A stretch of 64,000 nt of DNA, from contig JAGVSM010003534.1 of assembly GCA_022494885.1 (NCBI GenBank), positions 186,001 to 250,000 of the forward strand. Direction: 5' to 3'. The position numbers and the translations under genes were made by a program. The notes beneath the pieces are model-generated. The model did not search any database, had not been told where the DNA came from, and was given only the letters and a program-made list of their open reading frames with translations. The stretch's first letter is position 1, and every line of letters starts with the position of its first letter. The DNA comes from Micrasema longulum (taxonomy: Eukaryota; Arthropoda; Insecta; Trichoptera; Brachycentridae). Of this stretch, positions 22,541 through 34,843 are shown one piece after another.

Positions 22541-23405
22541 GAACAGGAAAATATACGCTAAGCATTCTAATTTTGCTACGTTGAATTTTAAAACATCTTT
22601 TGGCTTTTTTATTTAATAAATTCACGAACATCATACGTGAAGTAATTTAAATAATTCTTAAAAAACTTTTTTATTTATCACCCAAAAAACCTAATACTTC
22701 TGCGCTCTGGCAACAAATGCCGTTTTTAATTTTAAATTCCGTTTATTTTTGTTAGTAAAAGCAGGTATCTACACGTAATTAAATTTTTACCAAAATTAAT
22801 TTGATTTAAAAACCTTCAGTATATTCCGAGTTATTGAAAAAGTTATCGTGAACTCATTCCGGGTACAGACCATCTTGTTTACGACTTTTTAAAGAGAAAC
22901 TTTGAAAATGAAATACGCCCCAATGCATGGACAGGTAATAGAAATGTGAAGAAAAATATATTAAAACACAGAAAGCAGAGTTGAAACTTTGTTTCGGAAA
23001 TTTGAATTAAGCGAAGGGCCTCGGAAAGAGGGGCTTTATAATTTCGATGGAAACAAATGCGCGGGAAAATATTAGAAAACACAAAGAAAAGAAGATCATT
23101 TTATTCCGATTGAGTTGTAATGCAAAAAGGGGGTAATTTTAACGTTCAAACACCCGCTACCTACTTAAATCCTTTGGGGATCTCGGAACAAAAGAAATAT
23201 GTAAACTCTTTTAAGGAGTCGTTTACGAAGGGCACTTTTATTAGATTCCTATTTCAAATGGATTCTCATAATTCAAACTTGTTTCAAAGCAAGCGTTGTT
23301 CTTTCGTTTAAGATATTTAAATAATCAATTTAATAGTAATTGTATTGCTGTGAATCCATAAATACTACATACGAAAAGACATTCTCATTACTCTTTCATA
23401 CTTTA
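22541..23405. other. Intronic non-coding stretch
   Basis: AT-rich. The frame at 23120-23311 and the minus-strand frame at 22879-23082 have no domain or splice support. Confidence 0.45.
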
Positions 23406-23419
23406 TTATTGTATTATTA

Positions 23420-24160
23420 TTAATATTGGCGATGAACGAAAGTAAGTCAAAAGTGATGGTATTTGAAAGGGATAGTGAGGTTACTGACTGCATAATAAAT
23501 GCAAACAACGAATGTTTCGAGCAAGTAGAAGAATTTGTGTATCTGGGAAGTATGTTTTCAAGAGATGGAAGAGTAGAAAAAGATGTTGAAAGAAGAGTGA
23601 ATGTGGGCAACAAAATGAACGGAGCACTAAGCACAGTAATTTCTAATAAAAATATGTCAATCGAAGCTAAACTGGCAGTGCACAACGGAGTTTTAGTCCC
23701 AACACTTATGTATGGAAGTGAAACTTGGAACTGGCAGAGGAAGGATGAAAGCCGAGTGAACGCGGTTGAAATGCGATCTCTTAGACGAATGTGTGGGAAA
23801 TCAATGTATGACAGGGTTACAAATGATGAAATCAGGCGAGAGTGTAAATCTGAGACAAGTAAAATTGATAAGATTAAGAAAGGGTCTCTGAGATGGTTTG
23901 GTCACGTAGAACGAATGGACGACGAGAGAATGGTAAAACAAGTATATATGGCAAAAATGAACGGCAACGTTAGACGAGGACGACCAAGGAAGACGTGGCA
24001 TGATCAGATAAACCAAAATCTTAAGTCTGGTCATGTCAAAAGCAGACAGAACCGAAGGGCATGTATGACAAGATGTATGAATGTGGAAGAGGCTAGGATT
24101 GTATGCCAGGATAGACGTGTGTAGCGGTCGGTATGGTAGTAGTAGTAGTAGTAATTATGT
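23420..24160 (+). mobile_element. RTE-type LINE, C-terminal ORF2 part with microsatellite tail
   Basis: An open frame reaching the stop at 24122-24124 (232 residues from 23426) begins MNESKSKVMVF and continues with FVYLGSMFSRDGR, RVNVGNKMNGAL, VLVPTLMYGSETW, EMRSLRRMCGKS, LRWFGHVERMDDER and RRGRPRKTWHDQI. These are the palm/thumb and C-terminal segments of RTE-clade reverse transcriptases. A full ORF2 in this clade is several times longer, so this is a 5'-truncated insertion. The reading frame is unbroken, so it is fairly young. Just after the stop the element ends in a GTA repeat (about 24134-24154), a usual type of RTE terminus. It lies in the dac intron, opposite in orientation to dac. Confidence 0.88.
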
Positions 24161-24330
24161 TGATTTATTTGTTCATTTTTGCATCATATAAAAAATGGAA
24201 TATTAAAAACAATATGGCCTCACTGGGGTAACCTGTGTGAGGACACTTACAATACACTTTTTATTATTTCAAAACATAAAATAGATACAAATAGAAAATT
24301 ACAAAACATGAAAATAGTATTTACTCGTAG
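24161..24330 (-). mobile_element. LINE 3' end fragment, family C
   Basis: On the minus strand GTGTCCTCACACAGGTTACC, then CCAGTGAGGCCATATTG, ending in AACAAATAAATCAAC. It matches the plus-strand block at 47136-47230 (CCTCGGCACGGGAAACCCC, then AGTGAGGTCACATTATT). Only 3' UTR is present. Confidence 0.6.
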
Positions 24331-27300
24331 TTTAAAACTTTATACATATATTTAATTCTTTTTTGTATACTTACGTATATATAATTTATATTACACAAAA
24401 AATAAAAACAAAATATACATTCCCTTAGTGTACTTAAGTACTGTAGTGGGGCAGATATTTACTAATTGATTTGACCGAATGAAATAAAAATTTGTTTAAA
24501 CGAACAGTGGAGTTAGATTAATGATTTTGATTTCGTAATACTCAATGTCCCAAGTTTGATTAAAAACTATGTAATGGCGAAGTTTCATTAATTTTTTATT
24601 ACAATCTACTTCATTAAATTCTAGTACGCATTATTTCACCGTAAAAACTAGTAACGTGTTTGTAAACACGTTTTAAAAATGCATTTTTAAATAAAATAAA
24701 AAATTGAAAAACATTTTCATAAATTTCTCTAATACCTAAGGTGCACTTTTTAAGAAGTCCGTTTGATTTTTCATTCTGTGTCTGCTAGAGCATTTAATAA
24801 AAATAATGATACGGTTTTCATCACTTAGCTCAAACATAACAAATAAACACGATGTGTTCATACTGGGAAAATTTTAATATTTCTATGGATATTATAAAAT
24901 TTTATTTAACTGAATTTAATTTATTACCCGACACGTAAAAAAAATAACGAAATGATATTTGCTGAAACGGATTTTGAAGTGAGAGAAAAGTAAGGGAAAA
25001 CGAGCATTCTAGGCATCAAAAAAATATTTCGCTTTATACTAAATTGTAAATTGTAATAAGCAGCCATCGTTGCGTGAAATTGAATAAAGTTCTGTAAAGC
25101 AAAACGACTTTAACGGGGTGGAGGAGGTGTAGGCGGGGGCTCAGAAGGGTAGGTCTTGCGTCCTACCCCCTGTCACCATGAGAAAGCCAAAATCGTTCTG
25201 TTGTTGCCCTCTAAAAGGCTGATTCAAACGAAACAATCTTATCTATTTATCCCACCAACCTCTAGGCGCCAGGGATGAATTTGTAAGCAGGTAAACCTTC
25301 GATGCGCAAAGAATCCGCTATTATGATTCTTTATTTCCAGTTTTAAATGACTTTTGCCAAATATAGATTCAAAACAAGAAGATTCGTTACACGGTCGAAC
25401 CGGTAGCGTCGCTGGTAGTTGATTACGTTCTTCATTATAAAAATACGCACAATCATCGATGGGAGCTATTTTTGATTTTTTGTCGGTCAATGGCAATTTT
25501 TAGTATTATTCGAACCAAGATTTCAGTATTATTTTCTTTTAAAAATATGAAATTTATATTATGCGGTTAGTACTGAAGTGACATAAAATATTGAGAAAAT
25601 AACTATTTGCTTATTAATAAATAAAAAAGTCTAACTAATTGGAAAATAATAAATGAAACTTTGATTGATTGATTTGGTGCTTATTTTGTAGAACCCCATA
25701 TTTAAACTTATAATTTTGATAAGAAATTCTTAAAAATAGAAATATTGTATACAATACATTTATGTGTATATAAATTTCCTCATAATATTTCAATCACGTT
25801 TTAAAATTAAAATGAACAGCAACCTATTATAATATTATTGATATTTTTTCGACTACAATTTTATAAGAATATCTCAAAAAATATCTTGATAAAATCTAAT
25901 GCTTGTCATTAAAGATTGTGGATTCAAAATATTGTTAGTAATTAATACTTTTTTGAGGAAAATACAATGCGCGCTTTTTATTTACGATTGTCAACAAGCA
26001 TCACGTGATTGTACATTTAATAGTGCGATTATTGTTTTAATGTTTTAAACTTATCTTAAAAGAATTTCAATTGATTATATTTTACTTTAGGAATACTCAA
26101 TTCAAGGAAAAATTGGATAAGATTTGTAGAACATTTAGGAACTTTAACTTCATCGTTTGTTTCACGTGTGCGCTACTGAAAATCAAAAATTAATGAGTGA
26201 TAAAGGCTTAGGAGACTCGACTATATTATTTAATATATTTTTAAAAAACCTCAGCCGGCAAAGTAATTTTGATTTGTAAATAATTTAACGCTTCACGCTG
26301 GCACGACAAATGGCCTAGATGATCAAAATGTGAACTTTTGAAATCTGTCAGTGATTTAAATTGAAAATTTCTAGATGTTTTTTTCTTCGGTGGATTTCCT
26401 TAGCGCTGTTGTTTTAGGAGAGGTGTCGCTAAATGGCACCCATCAAAACCAACATTGCTCGACTACACAGTAAACAAGGGGTGACAATAATTCGTCACCA
26501 ATTCGTTTCTCCGTCTATGGCCTCGGGCAGTGTGGGATGCAAACGAGATCCGCTAGCTAAAACACTTTGTATAATGGATACGATTTCGGAGACGCAAGCA
26601 GAACGAGAAATACCAAACACCTCAGGGCCTGCGATATAAACGTTTCTGGTGTTTTTGCCGGGAATTTTCGTGTTTGTCACCAGGGTTGAAAAAAATGCTT
26701 TTTTATAATAAGCTCAAAATGTGTCTTTTGAAACTCAACATTTTTATAAAATGTTTGGTATTTCAAATTAAGGGTTATCAAAAAGCTGTTTTTATTTCAC
26801 AAAATTATGACAGGAATCGTTGACTGTGTAGAACTACTTAGTTTAGTATAGGACTACTAATGCTCTAAAGATAGAAAATCTCCATCTTAGAAAAGGCTGT
26901 GCCATGTTAGATGGAGACTACCATAAACAGAGAACACTCCGTTTTCATTTTACATTAATTGGTTTTATATAAATTCCCTGTTATTAAGTATGTATATATA
27001 TTTTTTGCAATAAATTTGTAAGTAAATAAATAAATAAATAATAAATAACAAACATGTGCCAGCCAGGATTTGTAGACGGTACCACCTGTTTCATGTACCA
27101 ATAAGTAAAACATCGTATGTGTTTTTTTCGTAGGACTTTTCAGTGTACAATACAAAATTTAAAGACATAGACTTCACAAACATCACTATCAGATTTAAAA
27201 TTTACACTAAAAATGCATTATATAACTTAGTAGACATTACAAAAATAAATATGTACATCTCTCTTCCCCTACTTTTCCTCTTTTCAAGCATCCTTGTCGT

Positions 27301-28200
27301 AATCTCGCCCAAAATACATTAACTTACTGTTCTTTAAAAAAAAAATATTTTCTTAAATTATTGAAAAATATATACGAGTACATGAAAATAACATTTGTAT
27401 ATGTATAAACTTATTTGTATTTATATAATATTTTCTTTCCTAACTTTGTATACTTTGTGGAAATCTGTTATTGGTTCTGAGTTTATGCACTATACCTGTT
27501 TGTTTACTATAAATATGTTGATTATATTTCTTTCAATTTTATTATTTTTATTTAATAAGAAAACAAAAAACATAACTTAAAGTCGTTCAAAAGTTGAATT
27601 AAAATAATAATCAAAGTAAGAAAGTTGAGTTAAAAACATTGAGTCAGTATTTTCGTAATTTGAAAAAATATAAAAAATAATCAAAAAACTAAAAACCTTA
27701 ACTTACTAATAGTATAGAAAAAAACATATTTAAATAAATAAGAATCGGAAACATGCTCAAATACAAAAAAACATTTTAAAAAAAGTAAAATATATATTTG
27801 TATTTTAAAGAATTACAAAAGAACAGATAAGAATAAAAGAAATTAAAGACAAAAAAAAAAGTTAATAAAAAAACCACTTGAAAAATAATAGCATATTACA
27901 GTAAGAAAAACCGTTTATTATTTTTAAAGCAATTCTAATGTTAAACAAAGTAATAGCCTAAAGAGTAAAAAAAATATGGATTGAGTTTCTCTTCTGACAT
28001 TCATTTAAGGAACTGCATTTTAACTATAATAATAAAAATACTCCATTGATTTAATTGTATTTACATCTGTTTTTATTATATACTTAAAATTAAATTATAC
28101 TTAAATGCACATAATTAAATTAATTACATTATACTTAAATCCGATTAATTTAAATTAGTTTTTTTCCATAAATAAATAAAATCATATATTTTCCACTTGC
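24331..28200. other. Long intronic AT-rich stretch without recognised genes
   Basis: Most of this is A/T-rich and unassigned. Slightly GC-richer islands are at 25100-25210 and 26410-26690. The second contains overlapping frames on both strands (26433-26639 and 26495-26680). The minus-strand reading FGISRSACVSEIVSIIQSVL faintly resembles a transposase helix-turn-helix, but not enough to name it. Confidence 0.45.
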
Positions 28201-28464
28201 ACGGCGTCGTAGTGTAATGGTCTGCGCGTTTGTCTACCATGCAAGAGCTCTCGGGTTTGATTCCCGACTTGGTTGATATGAAATATTTATTTCAAAGGGT
28301 GTTATCACACTAGAATATTTCATAGTCCCTGGACTGGCACCTGAAGCGAAAGACTGATCATCTTACCTTCGTGTAACAAAAATGATTAATACACGCCGCG
28401 ATTGGTGCATCAATGCAGTGCCCTATGCACCATTAGGTGTGGAAAGGGAATGATAATGATGTTG
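28201..28464 (+). mobile_element. tRNA-derived SINE, family 1, well preserved
   Basis: The head CGTCGTAGTGTAATGGTC, then GCGCGTTTGTCTACCATGCA, then GGGTTTGATTCCCGAC holds clear A and B boxes. The body has AAATATTTATTTCAAAGGG, CATAGTCCCTGGACTGGCAC, GACTGATCATCTTACC and GCAGTGCCCTATGCACC. The tail is AATGATAATGATG. It is the most complete plus-strand copy. Confidence 0.87.
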
Positions 28465-30315
28465 CACTTATAACATAATCATTTGGTTAGTCCCCCACCA
28501 GTCTGATTATGTTGGTCATGACGAAACCCGGTCACTAGTGAAAAAGATAAATAAAATTGGAATACAATTTAACTCAGTATTTTTATAACCATATTTAATC
28601 ATAAAAAAATACTGATCTTTTACTTTAAACATAAAGTTTGATTGTTGTCAATTTTTATAAAGCCTATTCTTAATTGGACTTCTAGGTATGGCGTGGTAAA
28701 AGAACTAGGAAATAAGTACCTTAACAAAAATATCAATTTGTGACTAAAACAAAGCTGTTGTCTGAGAGAACTATTTTCTTCATTTCATAAGACGGAAACA
28801 CTAAATTGTAACGTGAAAAATACATTCATCATAAGCATAAAATAACTTAAGACTAAAGGTAAACGGTGTTTGTAATTAATTATATGACATTGTTTAAATA
28901 TTTTAAATGAGCTCATTCTAAAGAGCAGGCATATTTTTTAGATATGAGAATTTTAGTCTTGCAATATACCCAAGAAGCTTACAGCCGCCCTTGGTGGATC
29001 AGCCACCCTTAAAGCGAAAAGGAATTATGAACAGTCGAGTTGAAATAAGATTTAATACACACAACAAACTCCCCCGATGTAAATGCAAATAGACACCGTT
29101 CATAGCTGACTGATAGCAAACCGGGGAAAGTGTTGTGTCTAGGGTTATCCCATACTTGAAAAAATAGGTAATGCATATTTTACATTCAAAATTAGAATAC
29201 AATGTTTTCACTCAATTACAGTTCACTCAAAATCACAGTTATTGAATCACAGGTAAAATTTGAATTTGCTGCACTAATTTTGTGGTTGATTGTTACACAA
29301 TTAAATTAAAAACACTTATTTTTTAATCACTCAAAATACGTGTTTTACAACAAATGATTTTTTTTAAATTTTAATTACTCACAATATGTAGCTTATGAGA
29401 AGATGATTTTTTTTATATTTTTACTGGGTGCCGGAAATATAAGGGAATTTCGACTTTAACTCTGAAGATTCATAATATAATTTTATTATTCGAGAAATTG
29501 ACACTGTTCTTTGTCAAAAAAACTTGTAAAATGTTTTGTCCGGAATAGGATTTCGCAATGAGAAATACATTTTAACTCGATTATATATTTCTAACTATGG
29601 ATTATTTAATAAATAAAATTACTTTATGAACAAATATTTTTTTAAGCAAGTAAAATAACCGTTGGGAATGAAAGTAAATTTTGGGAATAAACTGAATTGA
29701 AATATTTGAAATAATATGTAGTATTCATGTTACTAGAAAATATTAAATGAGATTTACCAACAGAAATTTGTTTGTCGTAGAAATTAGGAATACAATATTT
29801 ATTTATGCATTAGATAGAAGTTTTTATCGTGAGTGTTGGAGAGCTAATCTCAGGTTCCGGCAACCCTGTTTCTAGCAAGGTATGGAGCTCAGTCTAGTTA
29901 ATTTGGAAGTTCATCTCTTGCAGTGAGAGAGAGAAATGCCATTATCTCTGGCGAGATTATCTCCGCGGGCTAAACAATTAAATGTACGGTTTGACGCTTT
30001 GCTTTCATTTAGGAAGGTGGTCGAAAGGTGCGGTTTAGCCTTTAATATTCCAATGCGCTATTTTTACTTCCTACATATTTTAGGCGATATTCATCCCTTT
30101 GTTTCAAAACAGGAAAGAAACATTGAGTAAAATTAAATTAAAACATACTCGTTGAAACTATTGGTCTACCATCGCAGGAAGAGGTTAAAAAACCATAGTG
30201 GATTACGCTTAATTGATTCGGTACATTATTTTGCTTGCAATCTATTTCAACCTTATTTCCCTGTTTTTTTCTAGGCATTTTCGTACAAAGATGAATCTTT
30301 TCTCATAATTATTTA
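28465..30315. other. Intronic AT-rich stretch
   Basis: Nothing recognised. Open frames at 28999-29211 and 29936-30130 have no domain and no splice context. Confidence 0.45.
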
Positions 30316-30515
30316 TTTTATCTGCACTCAATGGGGCATAGGGCACTGCATTGATACACTGCTTGCAGCTTTAATAGATAATTTGTTACACGAAGGTATG
30401 TAAGACAATAAACATTATGCGCAAGTCTCAGAAAGTATTGTAATGAAGAAACACCTTTGAAATAATCACATCAACCTTGCGAACCTAAAACCTCATGCCT
30501 GATTTTCTAGTGTGA
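30316..30515 (-). mobile_element. SINE family 1, diverged
   Basis: The minus-strand 3' block GCAGTGCCCTATGCCCC and a body piece ending TACCTTCGTGTAACAAATTA are clear. The head (CAGGCATGAGGTTTTAGGTT) is degraded, with no good B box. Confidence 0.65.
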
Positions 30516-33420
30516 TAAAATACCAAGTTTTATTTCTACAATTTAATTAAATATGACGCAAACACGTTAGGTTTGTGATACACTTAATATTGCATGGTTA
30601 TGTATGCGAAGATCCTCGAGGATTTGAATAGTTTTCAGGCCGATATAATTCATGCAGGTGTATTAGTGTCAAGGTTCCTAACTAAAGCTCACCTCTCGTA
30701 TGGATTATCGTTGGTATTGGTCCATTGTTCCTCACTAACCACGGAGGTCCGTACTCCGTATAGTAAGTGATTACCTATTCATCCAGCTTACGTTGCTAGT
30801 ACCCCGAATTGTGTTAGCTACAGACAAAGGTACTTACTCTGAATTCCCTGCACCATAAACCCGTATTGATTACGACCCTTTATTCTACGTAATTTCAAAA
30901 CGTGATCACAATTTTTTATATAGTTTTTATCATCTGTTTTATTGCTCGAGAAAGCATTCTTCCGAGTTTTGTTTTACAAACTTTCACCGATTAACGTAAA
31001 TAAAAGAGAGCCTAAACGGTATAGTAATTATTATCCTAAATAATTGAGGCAAATGGACTAATCGTGACAGACAATAGACACGATGATGGAAATATCTTCT
31101 GGTTGATCTTTATGATTTACGTGTAATAAGTACTAAACTGATTGAGTTATCAAAATACAACATGAAGTGTTGAAATGTGTTCGGTCATGGAATGCCCGAA
31201 TTTAAGATGGTTTTACCGATAAAAAATAGTTTCCAACAGCATTCCGAACGTTTGGAAATAGTCAACTCAAGACGGTGAAAACCTCACGACCATTTTCATT
31301 CTTCTGCGAGCCAAAAAAGTGTCTTCCTTGCCGCTCGTTTAGGGACAGTTTTCTCGATAGTCTTTCACAATAACTTCGATTGTAGGAATAATTCGTTACG
31401 CTGTGGTGCCGCGAACAAGAGATCCGATGGTTTCGAAGGGGAAGATTCTAGGAAATTTACCTTTAGATATGCCGGCCAATTGGCCTAGACCCTATTAACA
31501 ATGAGATAGTTTAACGTCCCGTTTGTGATGTTTACAAACAGTTTAAATGTTTAATTGAAATATACCCGACAGTTTGAGAGCGTTAACGGATTATGTTTAA
31601 AATAGACGGACGGTGGATATAACTAAAGTCAGTATGAAAATAGTGATGTTTCGTAATCATATTTATTTAAAAAAACATTTCATTTAATTAATTTAAAGAA
31701 AAACTTTTTTGAAGTAAAAATACGAGTAGTTCAGTGGCTGGCTATTTTTTTAAATTTTTTAATTACGTAAGTTTTTTATTTAACGGATGGCACGTGGTTC
31801 GATTGAAATGGATTGAAAGCTTTCGGATCCAGAATGCAATCTCAATGTTACATAATACACGAGAGTTCAATTCTTATCGATTAATTTTTAATTCGTTAGT
31901 ATAATAAAACTTCCAAAATCAATCATCAAAACAGCAAATAATTACGGTAGCAGTTGAAGGACTAAAAATCAATTTGTTGGCCCAATACAGTAGCAAAATA
32001 AATTAAAACTGAATGAGAAAAGGACGACGCAGGTAGCGAGAGACAACAATAGGAACCATTTATATACTGATGCAACCGCAACAATGCATACTTACACTAT
32101 TAGACGCACAATATAGGGAACGCAGGACCTTTCTTCGGTAAAGAGGAAGCCGGGGGCGCGAAGTATCCTATTAAATTGCTGACTATTATTAGTGATTTGT
32201 TAGGCATCAGCAGGGAATGTTTTTTAAAAGTGTTATTCGATTACCACGAATTCCTTCGACCGTGACTCTGACATAATTATCATCGTGTGATAACAATGCT
32301 CAAATAAGATCATTTTGCATTCACTGACAATAATCCGAGTGTATCAATCGATCCGATTTTAAAAAACATTGATAAAGATTTCCAGGTATATTGTGAAATC
32401 GGAATAAAAGATCCTTTATTCAAAATAATTACAACCGTTAATTTGTTCCGACGAGCCTAAGCATGGCTAGACTAAGAAATTCGTTGCTTTATTGTGAAAG
32501 GAAAAGAAGAAGCAAAAAAAGTTAGAGAATGTGCAAAAATCCATACGGTTTAGCCCGCGGGGCATCTTGCTCCCCAAAAATATCCACTTTTCGACGCGAT
32601 ACGGACTCAATTATCCCCTACGGATGGCGGATTAAATTCTGTGTTTTATGTTTTACAGATTTCTTGTTTTTGATCGCTTTCGTCTGGTAAATATGGATGG
32701 AGAGGCTGGAATTATTTCCCAATCATCTCGAACCCTCGCGTATGTCTAGCCGTGGTTCAATTATAAGCTGGAATCAATTTCAACTTACCGAGGTATAAAA
32801 TGAGCTCTCTTCGCCGCCGTTCCGTATGTCTGAGCAATTTGCAATGAAGCTATGCGAGCGATATGGGGTACGAATCGAATTTTTAATAAAATTCCTTACT
32901 TGGGTGGGAGGGACGCCTACTTCACTGCACCCCTGGGCGGCAGGGGAGAACTTACGAGCGGAACAAAGAGATTATTCAAATAATAAAGAAAAATCTAATA
33001 TATTCAAGAACAAAGTTTTGCCAACTAGCAAGCGGATGTATTAATTCGAATACAGTTAGTATCCACATATGTTATTCTAATCTAGTGTAGAAAGTCCTCG
33101 ATATCTTTGAACTTTTACTGTTACTTGTTCAGTGCTTGACGTTTTTATTATTACATACGTTTTATTTCAGTGATATATTTAAGAGTTGGATGTGCAAATA
33201 ATATTTACTCTGTCGTTTGCTATTTCTTAATCTGCATCTAACAATGTACAATGAAGGTATTGAAATAACACCGAATACAGCTCAAATTGATACGTGAGAG
33301 CTTAATACGTATTTTAATTCAGCATAAATAAACTAAAAATAAATGTACAAACATTTTAAATCAATTGATATGAGCGTATTTAAATAATGTCAAAAGATAT
33401 ACGGAAATTTTAAAAGTGTT
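30516..33420. other. Intronic stretch of mixed composition with few repeats
   Basis: Compared with its surroundings, 30600-33000 is less AT-monotonous and shows no recognisable transposon, exon or RNA. The frame at 32826-33044 has no domain. Conserved regulatory DNA of dac could be here, but nothing in the sequence alone proves it. Confidence 0.4.
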
Positions 33421-33423
33421 ATT

Positions 33424-33765
33424 TATTATTATTTATTATTTTATTTATTTTTCACGCCCATAAGGCTTTTACATACATGAAAGTTTTATAAAATATGAGA
33501 ATAAAAACAACATTAAATTAAAAAAATACAATATAAAGCAACAAAAGATAGAACAGCGTTTAGAAGTAAAGTTAGTATAAAAAAAAGAAGATGAGTCTAT
33601 AAACAACATAAATTTAAAAAAATACAATATAAAGTGATAAAATATAGAACTGTGTTTAGAAGCTGTGTTTAGAACTGTGTTGAGCACTTTTCCATGTCCT
33701 TTCGCGCATTGTGCAAAGATCGCATGTGCAGGCAGTACAATAAGGTTCACAAGCACAGTGCGAAA
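33424..33765 (-). mobile_element. LINE 3' UTR fragment with internal 95-bp duplication
   Basis: Read on the minus strand it ends CTTATGGGCGTGAAAAATAA with AATAAATAAATA-type repeats, like other LINE 3' ends here. A block containing TACAATATAAAG and GATAGAACAGCGTTTAGAAG starts at 33528 and recurs, slightly changed, at 33623. The minus-strand frame at 33469-33756 is only a reading through this UTR. Confidence 0.5.
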
Positions 33766-34164
33766 GAAATATTTTTTTTTGGTTATTTACTAAGGGAATT
33801 CAAAAATAATTAAAAATATATATTTTTTAAATCATTTATAATTTTAAAAAATATTTTTCCCTGCGCCTTTTATTGCTTTTTTATTCACTATCTAACTATT
33901 TTTCTATTACGATTTAAGTTTGCTTTAATATTTAAATAAAATATTTTTGATTAGTTTCTCTACCTTCTATAATTCATTCGTATTTTTATTAAATTATTGT
34001 TTGTACAACATTGCATCAAGGGTGACGGTTTTAACAATATTAAATAGATATTTCGTATATGGATTACAATCCATGACTGTAGGTTGGTATGTATGTCAAG
34101 TTGTCTGTCTTTGTTCCTTCATAAAATAAATAGAAGTCAAGTTTCTCATATTTAAAAAAACGGT

Positions 34165-34290
34165 AGACATTCCCTTATCGGAACGTGATGATGCATGAAG
34201 AACTGCATTGGTACTTCAATGGAAACGTATCTCGATAATTTGTCAACTATCTAGGTGTATAAAGACAAGGTGATTAGTCTTGACGCGATG
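34165..34290 (-). mobile_element. SINE family 1, 3' half, decayed
   Basis: The minus strand shows AGTCTTGACG-like and ACCAATGCAGTTCTTCATGC, then ATCATCACGTTCCG, in family 1 order. No head. Weak match. Confidence 0.45.
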
Positions 34291-34414
34291 CTGAAATAAT
34301 TATTAATCAGTTTGGATGAATTCTCAGTGGAAAGAATCCAGTACTTGTCTACAATGTTTTGTTAATACGATAAATCTTTCCGGTATCACAAACATGTTTT
34401 TTTTTTTAAATCAC

Positions 34415-34507
34415 GTGAGGTAGTGGAGTGTTTGTGAATAATGATGTGAGGTAGTGGAGTGTTTGTGAATAATGATGTGAGGTAGTGGAGTGTTTGTGAA
34501 TAATGAT
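34415..34507. repeat. 31-bp tandem repeat, three copies, beside a dac splice donor
   Basis: The unit GTGAGGTAGTGGAGTGTTTG, then TGAATAATGAT, repeats exactly at 34415, 34446 and 34477. On the minus strand it begins about 15 bases inside the intron after the donor at 34523. Its near-identity suggests recent expansion. Confidence 0.9.
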
Positions 34508-34523
34508 GAATAATATATCTCAC

Positions 34524-34843
34524 CGGAGTAGTTTTGCCAGAAGGCTGCTCCTGTTGTCATGAGATCCAACGTCGTGGCAGGGTAGTTCCATTGCTTGTCC
34601 TGCAAGGCGGGCGGGCCGGGGGGCGGGGCGCCCTCCCGCGGGGGGCTGCCCCGGGCCGAGGCGCCGCCCGCCCGCACCGCCGCCCGCCGCCGCCAGCGCC
34701 GCTGACCGCTCCGTTGCCCGCACCGCTACCCGCTCCGCCGCCCGCGCCGCTCCCGTGGCAGGGAGGAACTGCGGCCTGCTGCGACTCGCACCCGCTGCCT
34801 ATGCTCTCTCGCTGGGCCGAAGAGTCGGAGTTGCTCAATGTGT
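34524..34843 (-). CDS. dac: dachshund, penultimate coding exon (GC-rich, frame discrepancy)
   Basis: On the minus strand acceptor TTTTTCCCAG precedes ACACATTGAGC, and the exon ends AACTACTCCG|GTGAGA at 34524. Its first two bases plus the G from the 39299 exon make an Asp codon, fixing the entry frame: DTLSNSDSSAQRESIGSG, then a Gly/Ala/Ser-rich run. The exit frame, required by the next exon, reads ALQDKQWNYPATTLDLMTTG, then AAFWQNYS, which looks like a conserved motif. These frames differ. The entry frame hits TGA at 34557-34559 and the exit frame hits TAG at 34726-34728, so the switch must lie between 34560 and 34725, an almost pure G/C tract with C runs. The likeliest cause is one missing base in the assembly. 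A small intron ending GCCCGCCTTGCAG (exon resuming at 34599) is the alternative. True loss of function is less likely, since both flanks look preserved. Confidence 0.8.

Larger units (their letters stand above)
21349..34523 (-). other. dac intron between the two last coding exons (about 13.2 kb)
   Basis: Donor CCG|GTGAGA (at 34523-34522) and acceptor TTTCAG (ending 21349) bound it on the minus strand. Phase 1 is kept on both sides. It is filled with unrelated transposable elements in both orientations. None of the open frames inside belongs to dac. Confidence 0.75.

Noticed and set aside
27395..27580. Short hydrophobic open frame
   Set aside because: A product of T-rich sequence. No support for a gene.
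28201..28270. Functional tRNA gene
   Set aside because: A and B boxes are present, but the acceptor stem does not pair and a SINE body follows directly.
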